DNA from: Acinetobacter sp. CFCC 10889
Lineage (GTDB): Bacteria; Pseudomonadota; Gammaproteobacteria; Pseudomonadales; Moraxellaceae
DNA: 64,000 bases
Reading direction: 5' to 3'
Assembly: GCF_003268395.1 (NCBI RefSeq)
Contig: NZ_LQXQ01000020.1
Coordinates: 1-64,000 of the forward strand
In this document: positions 10,027 through 18,664 of the stretch, in pieces
How positions within the stretch are numbered: the stretch's first letter is position 1
Layout of the letters: each line of letters starts with the position of its first letter
Made by a program: the position numbers and the translations under genes
The notes under the pieces: generated by a model
Database searches by the model: none
Seen by the model: only the letters and a program-made list of their open reading frames with translations
Told to the model about the DNA's origin: nothing

Positions 10027-10935
10027 ATGTACTCGCCAGTTGAGTCCGAACAAGGATTTAATTTCAAACCAGAACTTCCTACAAGTTCAGCGTATTATCG
10101 TTTGTTAAAAAAACTTCGTCGTCAGGTTGGTCACGCCATTCGTGATTTTAAAATGATCGAAGAAGGTGACAAAGTGATGGTCTGTGTATCTGGCGGTAAG
10201 GACAGTTACACATTGCTTGATATTATGTTGCAGTTTAAACGCATCGCACCGATTAATTTTGATGTGGTTGCGGTAAATCTTGACCAAAAACAACCAGGCT
10301 TTCCTGAAGACGTGTTACCACGTTATATGGAAGAAAATAACATTCCATATTATATTTTGGAAAAAGATACCTATACCATTACCAAACGTTTAACGCCTGA
10401 GGGTAAAACCTACTGTGCCGTCTGTTCACGTTTGCGCCGTGGTTCACTTTATGGCTTTGCACAAGAAATTGGTGCAACCAAAGTGGCTTTAGGACATCAT
10501 CGTGATGATATTTTGGCAACATTCTTCTTGAACTTATTCCATGGCGGTAGCTTAAAAGCCATGCCACCAAAATTATTATCTTCAGATAAAAAGAATATCT
10601 TGATTCGCCCACTGGCATACGTGGAAGAAAAAGACATTGTTAAATATGCTGAAATGCGTAAATTCCCGATCATTCCATGTAATTTATGTGGTTCGCAGGA
10701 AAACTTACAACGTGCCATTTTAAATGACATGTTACGTGATTGGGATAAACAGTATCCAAAACGCTTACACAGTATTTTTGGTGCATTGCAAAATGTTTCA
10801 CCATCACAGTTGGCAGATCGTGATTTATTTGATTTTGAAAAATTAGATGAAGAACGTGAATTTGATATGAAATGTGATACTGAAGAAGCGAAGAAACGTT
10901 TAGATGTTGTAAATTTAAGTTTTGCAGCAGATTGA
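10027..10935 (+). CDS. ttcA: tRNA 2-thiocytidine(32) synthetase TtcA
   Basis: Iron-sulphur enzyme that thiolates cytidine 32 in the anticodon loop of some tRNAs, using ATP and persulphide sulphur in the cytosol. The PP-loop SGGKDS is at residues 55-60. The two CxxC pairs that hold the cluster are C130-C133 (YCAVCSR) and C218-C221 (PCNLCGS). GHHRDD (156-161) completes the ATP site. At 302 aa the protein has the family length. The first ATG is used. It is followed by its own terminator. Confidence 0.97.
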   Translation: MYSPVESEQGFNFKPELPTSSAYYRLLKKLRRQVGHAIRDFKMIEEGDKVMVCVSGGKDSYTLLDIMLQFKRIAPINFDVVAVNLDQKQPGFPEDVLPRYMEENNIPYYILEKDTYTITKRLTPEGKTYCAVCSRLRRGSLYGFAQEIGATKVALGHHRDDILATFFLNLFHGGSLKAMPPKLLSSDKKNILIRPLAYVEEKDIVKYAEMRKFPIIPCNLCGSQENLQRAILNDMLRDWDKQYPKRLHSIFGALQNVSPSQLADRDLFDFEKLDEEREFDMKCDTEEAKKRLDVVNLSFAAD

Positions 10936-10959
10936 GCATTTTTGCTATTTAAATGAACA

Positions 10960-10996
10960 AATCAGACATTTATATTGATATGAGTGTCTGATTTTT
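10960..10996 (+). terminator. Rho-independent terminator of ttcA
   Basis: AATCAGACA (10960-10968) pairs with TGTCTGATT (10985-10993) and is followed by T residues. Confidence 0.75.
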
Positions 10997-11158
10997 AAAT
11001 ATAAAACGATAAAACCAATAAAAATAGAATAACCAGTACAAAAAACTTTAGCCCAAATCGAAATTATCGTGTTATAACCTTTAGCAAGCGAAAAGCTTCA
11101 TGATGTTGTTCGGATAGACAACACAATAAATGAATAAATAATTTTTTGAGGAATGAAC

Positions 11159-11542
11159 ATGCCTGCATTTTTAACTGATGATTGGTTTGCAACTGTAGAA
11201 AAACTGACTGCTGAAGCGGGTGATCTTAATTTACCACCAGCATTGGCTGGCTTAGCAATTAACCTTGTAGTTGCGGATGCAGCTGGAAATACCGAACTTG
11301 CACTAGATGGTGGTAATATTGTTAAAGGTACTTCTCCAAACGCAAAAACAACATTGAATATGGATGCTGAAACTTTACGTAAAGTATTCTTAGAGTTTGA
11401 TATGGCTGCTGCAATGCAAGCATTTATGACAGGTAAAATCAAAGTGACTGGTGATATGTCACAATTGATGGCATTACAAACTGCGAAGCCAAGCCAAGAA
11501 CAAAAAGATTTATTCAAAAAAGTACTTGAGCAAACTGCTTAA
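11159..11542 (+). CDS. SCP2 sterol-carrier-domain protein
   Basis: A 127-aa single-domain protein with the SCP2 lipid-binding fold: a beta sheet around residues 30-80, then the typical segment FMTGKIKVTGDMSQLMALQ near the C-terminus. Such bacterial proteins probably bind hydrophobic molecules; the ligand is unknown. GAGGA at 11148-11152 is 6 bp before ATG 11159, so this start is preferred to the ATG at 11153, which abuts the ribosome-binding site. It is a single-gene unit with a strong terminator. Confidence 0.88.
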   Translation: MPAFLTDDWFATVEKLTAEAGDLNLPPALAGLAINLVVADAAGNTELALDGGNIVKGTSPNAKTTLNMDAETLRKVFLEFDMAAAMQAFMTGKIKVTGDMSQLMALQTAKPSQEQKDLFKKVLEQTA

Positions 11543-11560
11543 TTCTATTTTGAAATCAAA

Positions 11561-11592
11561 AAGAGCTTACATTGATGTAAGCTCTTTTTTTA
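11561..11592 (+). terminator. Rho-independent terminator of the SCP2 gene
   Basis: AAGAGCTTACAT and ATGTAAGCTCTT form a near-perfect 12-bp stem with a two-base spacer, followed by seven T. Part of it may also serve the convergent mltF-like gene. Confidence 0.85.
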
Positions 11593-11611
11593 TGCTGGAA
11601 TAATGTCAAAT

Positions 11612-12724
11612 TTAAATTGTCATTAAAGCAGGTGTATTTTTAATATGTTCTAAATATGCACGAATACGTGTGACATATTGAACAGCTTGCTTATAGCGTC
11701 CATTACGTGCCTGATTTTTGCTTAAAAACTCATACATATTGACCCAATCATTTGGGTTTTTTCCTTGTGCTTTCAAACGTTTCTGAATCGAATCTACCGC
11801 ACCTGGTCCCATGTTATATGCCACTAAAGCATACCAATGACGATCAGGGCTATGGATGTAGCTATAACGATTGAGCATTTGGTTGAAGTATTTCGCACCA
11901 CCTTCAATACTTTGTGTTGGGTCTGTACGATTGGATACCCCCATAGCACGAGCAGTATCATTGGTTAGCATCATTAAGCCACGAACACCTGTAGGTGAAA
12001 CAGAATCAGGTTTTAAATAAGATTCTTGATAACCAATCGCTGCGAGTAAATGCCAATCCATATCATATTGCTGTGCAGTTTTTTTAAAACTGGCTTTATA
12101 GATTGGTAAACGTTGTTTCAAATCACGTTGAATGACATTCCAGTCATTCTGCTTCACCACATTACGGTTATAAAAAGAAGCTAAATGTTGAATAGAACCA
12201 TTTTGTTTACTTTGACAGACAAAGCCACTTGCAGCCTCAGTCAGTGGATCATCTGCATATTTAAATACCCAATTAATTTCAGTATTTAAACCATTTTTTT
12301 GCAAACTGTTTAAGTCACCACATGTTGCAGAAAATGAGGTCAATTTTTTTGCTTCAATGCGTTCCATCGTTGCAGTGGTAATGGCGAAATTGGCTTTACC
12401 TTGTGCAACCATTTTCAATGCAGTTGCATTGTCTGAAACAGTTTTAAAATTAAGCTTTACATTTAGATTTTGTGCATAGTCATGTGCGAGATCATAGCCA
12501 AAGCCATGTTGATATTTACCTTCTTGAAATACAATGCTTGGGGCAGATACCGCAACCACTGTTAAGGTGTTGGTATTTACAACTGAATTGTATTGATTGG
12601 TTTTGGTTGCATTAATACTATGAAATGGAACAAAAACACTTGCGAGTACTAAGGCTTTCAGTGGGAGAGTGGAAAAAACAGAATCGAAGTTTAACCTCGA
12701 CCCAGATGTTGAATTACTGTGCAT
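11612..12724 (-). CDS. mltF: MltF-like lytic transglycosylase with substrate-binding domain
   Basis: Membrane-associated periplasmic peptidoglycan lyase. The N-terminal hydrophobic signal or anchor covers about residues 20-38. A bacterial solute-binding type 3 domain follows (about 55-195, with GFGYDLAHDYAQ), which in MltF modulates activity by sensing muropeptides. The SLT domain is from about 215 to the end: catalytic Glu234 in GYQESYLKPDS, then GVRGLMMLTNDTARAMGV and AYNMGPGAV. At 370 aa it is shorter than E. coli MltF (about 518 aa), the binding domain being compact. It is convergent with the SCP2 gene. Confidence 0.88.
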   Translation of the reverse strand: MHSNSTSGSRLNFDSVFSTLPLKALVLASVFVPFHSINATKTNQYNSVVNTNTLTVVAVSAPSIVFQEGKYQHGFGYDLAHDYAQNLNVKLNFKTVSDNATALKMVAQGKANFAITTATMERIEAKKLTSFSATCGDLNSLQKNGLNTEINWVFKYADDPLTEAASGFVCQSKQNGSIQHLASFYNRNVVKQNDWNVIQRDLKQRLPIYKASFKKTAQQYDMDWHLLAAIGYQESYLKPDSVSPTGVRGLMMLTNDTARAMGVSNRTDPTQSIEGGAKYFNQMLNRYSYIHSPDRHWYALVAYNMGPGAVDSIQKRLKAQGKNPNDWVNMYEFLSKNQARNGRYKQAVQYVTRIRAYLEHIKNTPALMTI

Positions 12725-13086
12725 GTTGTCTCCGCTACAAGCAATTTATGCCCAAAAAAGCTGTAGCAAAAAGCTACATAAATTTTCTGAAGTTGATAAA
12801 TTCAATAAGGGTGGGCACTCATGGACGTCATTCAAAAAATGACATATGGGAAATAAAAACTTTATAGAAAAACTATAAAGTATAAAAAATAGACAATCTA
12901 AAACATGTGCGCATAATAAAGTTGAAAATTTAAAATGTCAAATTTTGTACTAAAAATATTTATTTTGTGTAACATAATCTACTGATTTAATTGGTAAAAA
13001 AGTTTTATAATATTTTTATGTGTAGAAAATGTGCATTTTTCATTTAAAAATGTTGAAATTATCTGCTGAAATAACAGGGCAAAATC
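12725..13086. other. Intergenic region between mltF-like gene and greB
   Basis: Divergent promoter region of about 360 bp. It has no credible gene. A TATAAT hexamer lies at 13006-13011, about 75 bp before greB, without a clear -35 partner. Nothing else is seen. Confidence 0.4.
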
Positions 13087-13581
13087 ATGAAATCAAACTT
13101 AATTACACGCACTGGACATGATCAATTGGTCGCTGAATTACAACAGTTATGGCATGAAGAGCGTCCTGAAATTACTAAAAAGGTGAATTGGGCTGCAAGT
13201 CTTGGTGATCGTAGTGAAAATGCAGATTATCAGTATAATAAACAAATACTTAGAAAAATTGATCGGCGTGTTCGCTACTTAGGGAAGCGTTTGGAAGAAT
13301 TACGTATTATTGATTTTTCTCCTGAGCAAGAAGGCAAAGTTTATTTTGGAGCGTGGGTGGAAATTGAAAATGATTTAGGTGAGCAAAAAAAAATTAGAAT
13401 CGTCGGTGTTGATGAAATTTATGATCATCATCCACAAAATATTTCGATTGATTCACCGATGGCACGTGCTTTATTGTCCAAACAAGTGGATGATGAGATC
13501 GAAGTCTTAACGCCATTGGGTAAAAAGAATTGGTTTATTAATGCAATTATGTATGAAAAGCCTGAAAATTCATCAAATTAA
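13087..13581 (+). CDS. greB: Transcription elongation factor GreB
   Basis: Cleavage factor that rescues backtracked RNA polymerase by stimulating its intrinsic RNA hydrolysis. Residues 1-75 form the coiled-coil finger, with conserved tip acidic residues in LGDRSENADYQYNK. The C-terminal FKBP-like domain has SIDSPMARALLSKQVDDEIEV. The length of 164 aa and RVRYLGKRLEELRI favour GreB over GreA. It is single and lies directly upstream of tRNA-Ser. Confidence 0.95.
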   Translation: MKSNLITRTGHDQLVAELQQLWHEERPEITKKVNWAASLGDRSENADYQYNKQILRKIDRRVRYLGKRLEELRIIDFSPEQEGKVYFGAWVEIENDLGEQKKIRIVGVDEIYDHHPQNISIDSPMARALLSKQVDDEIEVLTPLGKKNWFINAIMYEKPENSSN

Positions 13582-13671
13582 TGATTTTTGATTTTATTTT
13601 GTACACTTGAGTGCATATTCGTAGAAAAACATTTGCCAAATTGCATTTTTATTTATATGATAGCCGCCATT

Positions 13672-13761
13672 GGAAGCGTGGCAGAGCGGTTTAATGCACC
13701 GGTCTTGAAAACCGACGAGGGTGCGAGTCCTCCGTGAGTTCGAATCTCACCGCTTCCGCCA
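13672..13761 (+). tRNA. tRNA-Ser(UGA), island integration site
   Basis: A 90-nt class II tRNA including an encoded CCA. GGAAGCG/CGCTTCC form the acceptor stem. Anticodon TGA is at 13706-13708 in loop CTTGAAA. A long variable arm (GAGGGTGCGAGTCCTC) and TTCGAAT T-loop are present. The last 14 bases form the left copy of the 17-bp direct repeat used for integration; the tRNA is left intact. Confidence 0.95.
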
Positions 13762-13764
13762 AAT
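13748..13764 (+). repeat. attL core, 17-bp direct repeat
   Basis: The sequence CACCGCTTCCGCCAAAT covers the tRNA-Ser acceptor 3' end plus CCA and is repeated exactly at 34793-34809. Confidence 0.88.
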
Positions 13765-13770
13765 ATTTAA

Positions 13771-13800
13771 AAAAGCCCTTGTTTTTACAAGGGCTTTTTT
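13771..13800 (+). terminator. Terminator of tRNA-Ser
   Basis: AAGCCCTTGT (13773-13782) and ACAAGGGCTT (13787-13796) form the stem, followed by T6. Related hairpins follow the two other attachment-like sites (34812-34842 and 43938-43970). Confidence 0.85.
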
Positions 13801-13813
13801 CTTGCCTGTGGTT

Positions 13814-13847
13814 TTACCCCACAACCTACCCCACATCAAATGTTGGA
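13814..13847 (-). repeat. Left copy of paired integrase arm-site-like repeat
   Basis: It contains TACCCCACA twice (13815-13823 and 13827-13835, 12-bp period; TGTGGGGTA on the minus strand). The whole 34-bp segment recurs with four mismatches at 34652-34685, in the leader of the integrase gene. A pair of short phased repeats near each end is typical of arm-type binding sites. Between here and 14008 nothing else is seen. Confidence 0.6.
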
Positions 13848-14008
13848 TTGAATTCCACTAAAAACGATAATATTAAACAGGATAGGACATCTGCTTTATT
13901 TATTCTCTTGTATCTAACAATACTAAGTTCGATATTATATTGAAATTATTCTTTCAAAATTAGTGATGAAGTATTAAATTAAAAAAAGAAAAGGGTTGGT
14001 GTTAAATA

Positions 14009-14998
14009 ATGAGAAAGTATAAAAACTATGAAGTACATGCTAGTCATCACATGATTACTCTAGTTGCGGAGATTTCTGATCTAATAGGTCAATTCTACTG
14101 TACTAATATGGAGAATGGCAGTGATGAAAAAAATATTCAAATAGCAGTAGAAAAACTCAAATATAAAAAAATTACTACAGAAAATAGCATGTCTTTTTTT
14201 CGGGATTTTAAGACTTGGAAAGCAGATAGCTTTGAAGATTTTATGCAAGCTGCAAATTTTTTATTTTCAAATGATCAACTTAAATATAGAAAAATCGAGG
14301 CTGCTAATAAAATTTGCTCTCGTGGTTTATCTAGAATAACAGAAATTAAGAATAGTCCACCAACAGCGAGTTTAATATTTCAATACATTGATAAAAAGCC
14401 TTATCATCCATTAATTCGTTGTAGTCTATTCACTTGGCTAATGCTCAAAACCCCCATTTTTGATGATCAGAATGTTAATTCTTTAATGGCTGGTCTATGG
14501 CAAAACATTATTCTTTTTGAGTGGAAATCCACTCTTTATCAATTTATTGTGCAAGATTGTTTTTGGATGATGGATCTAATTATTGAGTGTAATCATACTA
14601 AAGTACTTTTAGAAGATGACCCAAGCAAGTTTGTTGAGCTTAACCTTAAGACTATTTTAAAAGTTGTAAAACGAGAGAATATCTCTGAAAAATTTTTATC
14701 AATGGATAGCATTAGTAAAGCGCAAGTAAATGCAAATAATACAGAAGATAAAAATAACAGCAATATTAAAGAAAAAGGTGAATTTTGTGGCAACATTGAA
14801 ACACTTACTTCTAAGATGATTAATGAGAAGCAATATTCTATTCAAGACTTATTAGCATTGATTGGCATGAAGCATCGAGGTAATTTTTGTGAAAAGTATT
14901 TAAATCCAGCTTTAAATTTAGGTGTTATAAAAAGGACAATTCCTGATAAGCCTACTAGTAAAAATCAAAGATACATACTGAATGTGAATAATATTTAA
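14009..14998 (+). CDS. Island protein with Fic-like C-terminal winged-helix segment
   Basis: 329 aa. The N-terminal two thirds are not recognised: alpha-helical, no signal peptide, no obvious catalytic motif. The C-terminal 60 residues (DLLALIGMKHRGNFCEKYLN, then PALNLGVIKRTIPDKPTS) resemble the winged-helix tail found in Fic-family and related ATPase-regulator proteins, used for DNA or ligand recognition. The same motif occurs in a gene remnant at the other end of the island (32990-33208). There is no Fic HPFx motif, so AMPylation is not expected. A hydrophilic Asn/Lys-rich linker at about 245-260 separates the two parts. The gene is very AT-rich. Function is unknown. Confidence 0.6.
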   Translation: MRKYKNYEVHASHHMITLVAEISDLIGQFYCTNMENGSDEKNIQIAVEKLKYKKITTENSMSFFRDFKTWKADSFEDFMQAANFLFSNDQLKYRKIEAANKICSRGLSRITEIKNSPPTASLIFQYIDKKPYHPLIRCSLFTWLMLKTPIFDDQNVNSLMAGLWQNIILFEWKSTLYQFIVQDCFWMMDLIIECNHTKVLLEDDPSKFVELNLKTILKVVKRENISEKFLSMDSISKAQVNANNTEDKNNSNIKEKGEFCGNIETLTSKMINEKQYSIQDLLALIGMKHRGNFCEKYLNPALNLGVIKRTIPDKPTSKNQRYILNVNNI

Positions 14999-15065
14999 TT
15001 AAGATTGTATCAAAGATATAGTGAAATTTAGTTTTATTGACAAGCTGTAAACCTAATGATGTATT

Positions 15066-16244
15066 ATGAAATTAATTAAACCAATATCAAATGAAGATAA
15101 AAAAATACTACTTACGGATAGTTATTATACTAGGCTAAAATCATTGCCACAATTTTGGGATGGGGTAGTGAAAGGACGATTTTCTTTATCTGATATTGAA
15201 GAAATAAGAAAAACTATAGAATATCAAAATGTTAGCTTTAAAATTATCTCTCTAGTTATGCATGCCCCTTTTTTTATGCGTCATTTATTAAGAGGAAAGC
15301 GTTGTATTGAATTTGAAGTTGAACAATCAATAAGCTTAGCTAAACCTCCACACAATTTGGATAATTTTATTTACTTTATATTGTTATTTAACTATGTTTC
15401 TCAGAACTTTCTTAAAACCCATATATTTAAATATAATATTTATTTTTTAACACTATACGACTATATCAATGAGGAAATTGGAAATTTTCCTATAAATATT
15501 TTAGAGGATATACCTAAGCTATTGTATATTTTAGAAAGTATTCATAAGCAACAGGAGTTATGGATTTCAAAACTTTGTAAACCAGAAATACAAGCTTCAA
15601 AAAGTAATTTAGAGATCGACTTTGATCATAAAAGGCGTAATACTGATAAATTACTTAGTAAGTTTTCAGCAGGTATAGATAATTTGTTGAAGGCAAATAA
15701 CAGTATTATGGTTTTAAGATTTGATCTAAAGTATCAACACAAGATAAATAAGTTTCAATATCAAAAACTGTTCACTGCGATGGAAAAAGATAGATCGAAG
15801 TTACTTACTTATCTTAGAAAAAAATATCAAAAAGTTGGAAAATATTACGGTTTTATTTGGAAAGTTAATTTTGACCATGAATATAATTTATCATTACATC
15901 TGATCGTATTTTTTTCAGAATATGTAATTGCAGAAGACATCATCAGGGATATTAAGTATACATGGAACCAAAAGATTACTCAGGGATGTGGTTCTGTAGA
16001 TTACTTTTTTCATCATGGTTATGCTCAGGATTATGTTGAAAATAATTTGATAGATTATAAATATTATGGGACTGGTATTGTTAGAAAAGACAATCATCAT
16101 GATCGTTTAAGACTGATCCAAGCTTGTCGCTATGTTGTTTTACCTCAACTTTATTTATCTTTTGATCTGAGTGTACAAGATAAATCATGTACGTTTGTGG
16201 ATAAAAAGCCTAAAAGTAAACTAGTTTACTCTATTTTTTATTAA
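15066..16244 (+). CDS. Gp2/YagK-YfjJ family protein, diverged copy with lost Rep motifs
   Basis: 392 aa, not close to any well-studied protein, but its C-terminal half (about 200-370) aligns by eye with the Gp2-family protein at 19091-20200: VLRFDLKYQ against VVRIDFGYC, YYGFIWKVNF against QVGYIWKLEY, LSLHLIVFF against YHLHMMIFL. In the other protein these positions carry HUH-replicase-like motifs (HLH, YxxK). Here the first His is Ser276 and the tyrosine motif reads YVVL (356-359), so nicking activity is unlikely. The gene is strongly AT-rich, with Lys/Ile/Tyr bias. It is followed by a terminator at 16326-16369. Probably a degenerate or repurposed paralogue. Confidence 0.6.
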   Translation: MKLIKPISNEDKKILLTDSYYTRLKSLPQFWDGVVKGRFSLSDIEEIRKTIEYQNVSFKIISLVMHAPFFMRHLLRGKRCIEFEVEQSISLAKPPHNLDNFIYFILLFNYVSQNFLKTHIFKYNIYFLTLYDYINEEIGNFPINILEDIPKLLYILESIHKQQELWISKLCKPEIQASKSNLEIDFDHKRRNTDKLLSKFSAGIDNLLKANNSIMVLRFDLKYQHKINKFQYQKLFTAMEKDRSKLLTYLRKKYQKVGKYYGFIWKVNFDHEYNLSLHLIVFFSEYVIAEDIIRDIKYTWNQKITQGCGSVDYFFHHGYAQDYVENNLIDYKYYGTGIVRKDNHHDRLRLIQACRYVVLPQLYLSFDLSVQDKSCTFVDKKPKSKLVYSIFY

Positions 16245-16325
16245 ATAAATAAATTATTTTAATGATTATTGATAAATAAAATTTATAAATATTGGTGAAA
16301 CTAGTTCCTTTTATTAGACTTTATT

Positions 16326-16370
16326 AAAAAGTGTAGTCAACGATCAAGATCGTTAGTTACACTTTTTTTG
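16326..16370 (+). terminator. Rho-independent terminator after the diverged Gp2-family gene
   Basis: AAGTGTAG...ACGATC pairs with GATCGT...TTACACTT (long stem with a small internal mismatch) followed by T7. Confidence 0.8.
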
Positions 16371-16431
16371 AGATACATATTATTCCTTTGAACATAATTT
16401 TGTGTTCGTTATGAACTAAGGAGTAATGGAT

Positions 16432-16767
16432 ATGTCAATCGAATGTCCAAGATGTAAATCATCTGAAATTAGTATAAAAAACTACGGGCGTAAAGTTGGT
16501 GGAACAGTAGGAACAGCTGCTGGAACAGTAGGTGGTGTTTCAACAGCAATGACCTCAGCACAAGCAGGTGCGATAATAGGGATGGCTGCTGGTCCAGTAG
16601 GTGCAATATTTGGTGGACTTGCTGGCGCTATAATTGGTGGGTTGGTTGGCGGTGTGGCAGGTTGTAGTGCAGGAGCGGCATTAGGTGAAATGGTGGATGA
16701 ATCTATTTTAGATAATTATCAGTGCTTACAGTGTGGATGTTGTTTCAGTGAGTCTGATAAACAATAA
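16432..16767 (+). CDS. Glycine-zipper membrane protein with split zinc ribbon
   Basis: 111 aa from ATG 16432; AAGGAG at 16418-16423 has 8-bp spacing to this codon, whereas ATG 16426 would be only 2 bp away. CPRC near the N-terminus and CLQCGC near the C-terminus form a zinc-ribbon pair. Between them lies a roughly 70-residue Gly/Ala-rich hydrophobic hairpin (GAIIGMAAGPVGAIFGG, LAGAIIGGLVGGVAG) of glycine-zipper type, which could insert in a membrane and oligomerise. The zinc half-sites would be brought together by the hairpin. It is a stand-alone cargo gene. A role in membrane stress or abortive defence is possible but not shown. Confidence 0.7.
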   Translation: MSIECPRCKSSEISIKNYGRKVGGTVGTAAGTVGGVSTAMTSAQAGAIIGMAAGPVGAIFGGLAGAIIGGLVGGVAGCSAGAALGEMVDESILDNYQCLQCGCCFSESDKQ

Positions 16768-16841
16768 AATCTGATATAGGTGGCTAAAACAGGTATTCTA
16801 GGCAGCTTAAAATGGGCTACCTAGAATACAGAATACGTATT

Positions 16842-16994
16842 TTATTTTCCTGAAATGACTTTAAGAATGATCCATGCGAATAATGGACTAATAAGAGTTG
16901 CAATGAAAAACCATAGCCAAAAACTACGGTTTTGTTCCATTGCACTGAAACCGACAACAATCGCAAAAATGAGCCAAAGAAGAATGATTGGCAT
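16842..16994 (-). CDS. Small two-helix membrane protein
   Basis: A 50-aa product from ATG 16994, which is preceded by AAGGAGA with correct spacing; the longer frame lacks one. Two hydrophobic stretches (about 1-16 and 26-46) flank a polar turn (MEQNRS). No family is assigned. It could be an inner-membrane peptide of phage-satellite cargo type. Confidence 0.55.
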   Translation of the reverse strand: MPIILLWLIFAIVVGFSAMEQNRSFWLWFFIATLISPLFAWIILKVISGK

Positions 16995-17209
16995 GTTAAA
17001 TCTCCTTTTTTTGTTGATTAGTGGGAAGGGTAATTTAGCTAGCCATGCCACTTTAAGGTGGAGGTTGTTTTACCCAGTTATTTTCTGTAAAACGATAACG
17101 TTTTGGTTATCAGCAGAAATAACTCCCAAACTTATTTAAATTGAAAAATCTAAAATTCACCCTGCATAATGTCACCATATTGTTTGGCGTGTGATTAGTG
17201 CAAAATAAA

Positions 17210-17707
17210 TTAAAAATTAAAAGTGTATGCACCTGTATCTGTTTCAACATTGATCTCTTTAATGGCATGGAAATCACAATAAATATTTGCACGAACGCTT
17301 TGTCCAAATTTCAGTTGTCCATGACCAGGCCAATTGCGATACCAAAAGCGTGGAGCACAGGTATTGCCTCGATTGACGATTACTTTATAGATGGTTGTTT
17401 CATCGCTAATGGCGCTTACATCTAATTGTAGATAATTGCCGTTCCCCATTTTTGCAGCATGTTCATTGAACTGTTCACTTAGATGTAGCTCTACAGGGGG
17501 TTCATTTGTATTTTGTACAAACTCATCATGGATTGTTTCTTCTTCAGGAATATCTTCTGTTGTCACTTCAGAAATATCCAGATTTGCAAAATCTTGCACA
17601 GCCGCAGGCTGTTCATCTTTAGAAGATGCTTTTGCAGTGGATTGAGGTTCTTGATGGCAAGCTGAGAGTAATGCAGCTATACATAAACTTACTATTATTT
17701 TTTTCAT
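17210..17707 (-). CDS. Lipoprotein of unknown function
   Basis: 165 aa from ATG 17707. The signal peptide has a lipobox LLSAC with lipidated Cys17. Residues 20-80 are low-complexity and acidic (EDIPEEETIHDEF). The C-terminal part looks like a small beta domain with Cys residues in NTCAPRFWYRNW and ANIYCDF, likely a disulphide. There is no recognised family. It is on the minus strand, away from the island's plus-strand genes, and so is probably an independent cargo gene. Confidence 0.65.
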   Translation of the reverse strand: MKKIIVSLCIAALLSACHQEPQSTAKASSKDEQPAAVQDFANLDISEVTTEDIPEEETIHDEFVQNTNEPPVELHLSEQFNEHAAKMGNGNYLQLDVSAISDETTIYKVIVNRGNTCAPRFWYRNWPGHGQLKFGQSVRANIYCDFHAIKEINVETDTGAYTFNF

Positions 17708-18406
17708 GATTTCCCCGAATAACTTTTTAAAAGCTGTCAAAGATTGAGATGAAAAATCATCCTATCTTTTTAAAGGATTTGAGCTATTTAATTGAATTTA
17801 GTTGATAAGGGGCAAACTGAAACCCAAGTTAAAGAGGGTGATACCGCATTACCTTTATTAAAGTAACAGTAGTGGGGATATAGTAAGTGATTTGAATCAG
17901 CAATGAATTTAGTCATGGTCATGACTCCTTTTGTGGTTTAAGAGTCTTACCAGTTACTGTCAAATAATGGTGGCAAGACTAGAAGGGTTGACAGACCGGT
18001 ACAAAAGGAGACCAGCGCACACAAGTGTGCCCCTCCTAATCTCACCATAAAGGCGTGACTTAAGAGAACGCACAAAACCAAAACACAGCGTTTTTGTGCG
18101 CCTTTTGTAAACGATCTGTCAAAATCGACTGACCATGAGGGTCAGCTTGCACAGGATAATGTGTGAGATGTGAAAGTGTCAAGTATAGAAAAAATCAAAA
18201 TAGCCATAGCATTGTGTGCGTGAATTAGTAAAAAAGTAGCTTATTTACAACGGTTTGAGTGTTTTAGGTTTTCTGATAAGTAAAAAAATGATGCGGTGCT
18301 TCTCTGTTATGGAAGAGCATGCAGCACAGAAAATCAGGATCATTACAAATGAATTTCTGTTTGCACTCTTATTCTTTAAAACATTGAATCCTATTGGAGA
18401 GCAATT
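17708..18406. other. Gene-free region packed with inverted repeats (possible structured RNA or replication origin)
   Basis: No gene in 700 bp. From 17911 to 18145 six inverted repeats follow closely: AGTCATG/CATGACT (17911-17926); CTCCTTTTGT (17925-17934) with ACAAAAGGAG (18001-18010); inside it AGTCTTaCCA (17943-17952) with TGGcAAGACT (17971-17980); GCACAC/GTGTGC (18017-18030); CGCACAAAA (18069-18077) with TTTTGTGCG (18092-18100); CTGACC/GGTCAG (18129-18145). CTGTCAA (17957-17963) in the inner hairpin loop can pair with TTGACAG (17988-17994) outside it, a pseudoknot. It lies directly before alpA and the intact Gp2/Rep-like gene. Confidence 0.6.
17911..17926. promoter_or_regulatory. Palindromic operator candidate
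   Basis: AGTCATG-GT-CATGACT is a perfect 7-bp dyad with a two-base spacer, a shape typical of a dimeric repressor site. Confidence 0.35.
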
Positions 18407-18664
18407 ATGAACAGTTTAAGCATCGCACATAATATAGAGTCTATTGAAGTACCCAACAATAAAATTATTCGGTTGAAACAGGTTGTTGCACTGACAGGGT
18501 TATCTCGTTCTACAATTTATGATCGGATGGATCCGAAGTCTAAACGTTATGATGCAAGCTTTCCTAAATCAATTAGATTGGGCACTGTATCAAAAATTGG
18601 TGCTGTGGGGTGGATTGAATCAGAAATCCAAGCATGGATTAAAAAGAAAATCGAGGAAAGATAA
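18407..18664 (+). CDS. AlpA-family excisionase/regulator
   Basis: 85 aa. A MerR-like winged helix with the AlpA pattern: IIRLKQVVALTGLSRSTIYD then FPKSIRLG and VGWIESEIQAWI. Such proteins act as transcription activators of integrase or as directionality factors in P4-like and satellite elements. TTGGAGAG lies just before the ATG. It is upstream of the intact Gp2/Rep-like gene, in the usual order for this type of element, although 426 bp separate them. Its binding target may be among the inverted repeats immediately upstream. Confidence 0.88.
   Translation: MNSLSIAHNIESIEVPNNKIIRLKQVVALTGLSRSTIYDRMDPKSKRYDASFPKSIRLGTVSKIGAVGWIESEIQAWIKKKIEER

Noticed and set aside
11098..11517. 139-aa minus-strand frame opposite the SCP2 gene
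   Set aside because: It is the complement of a well-supported SCP2 gene with its own ribosome-binding site and terminator; the translation is Ser/Ala/Ile-rich with no family.
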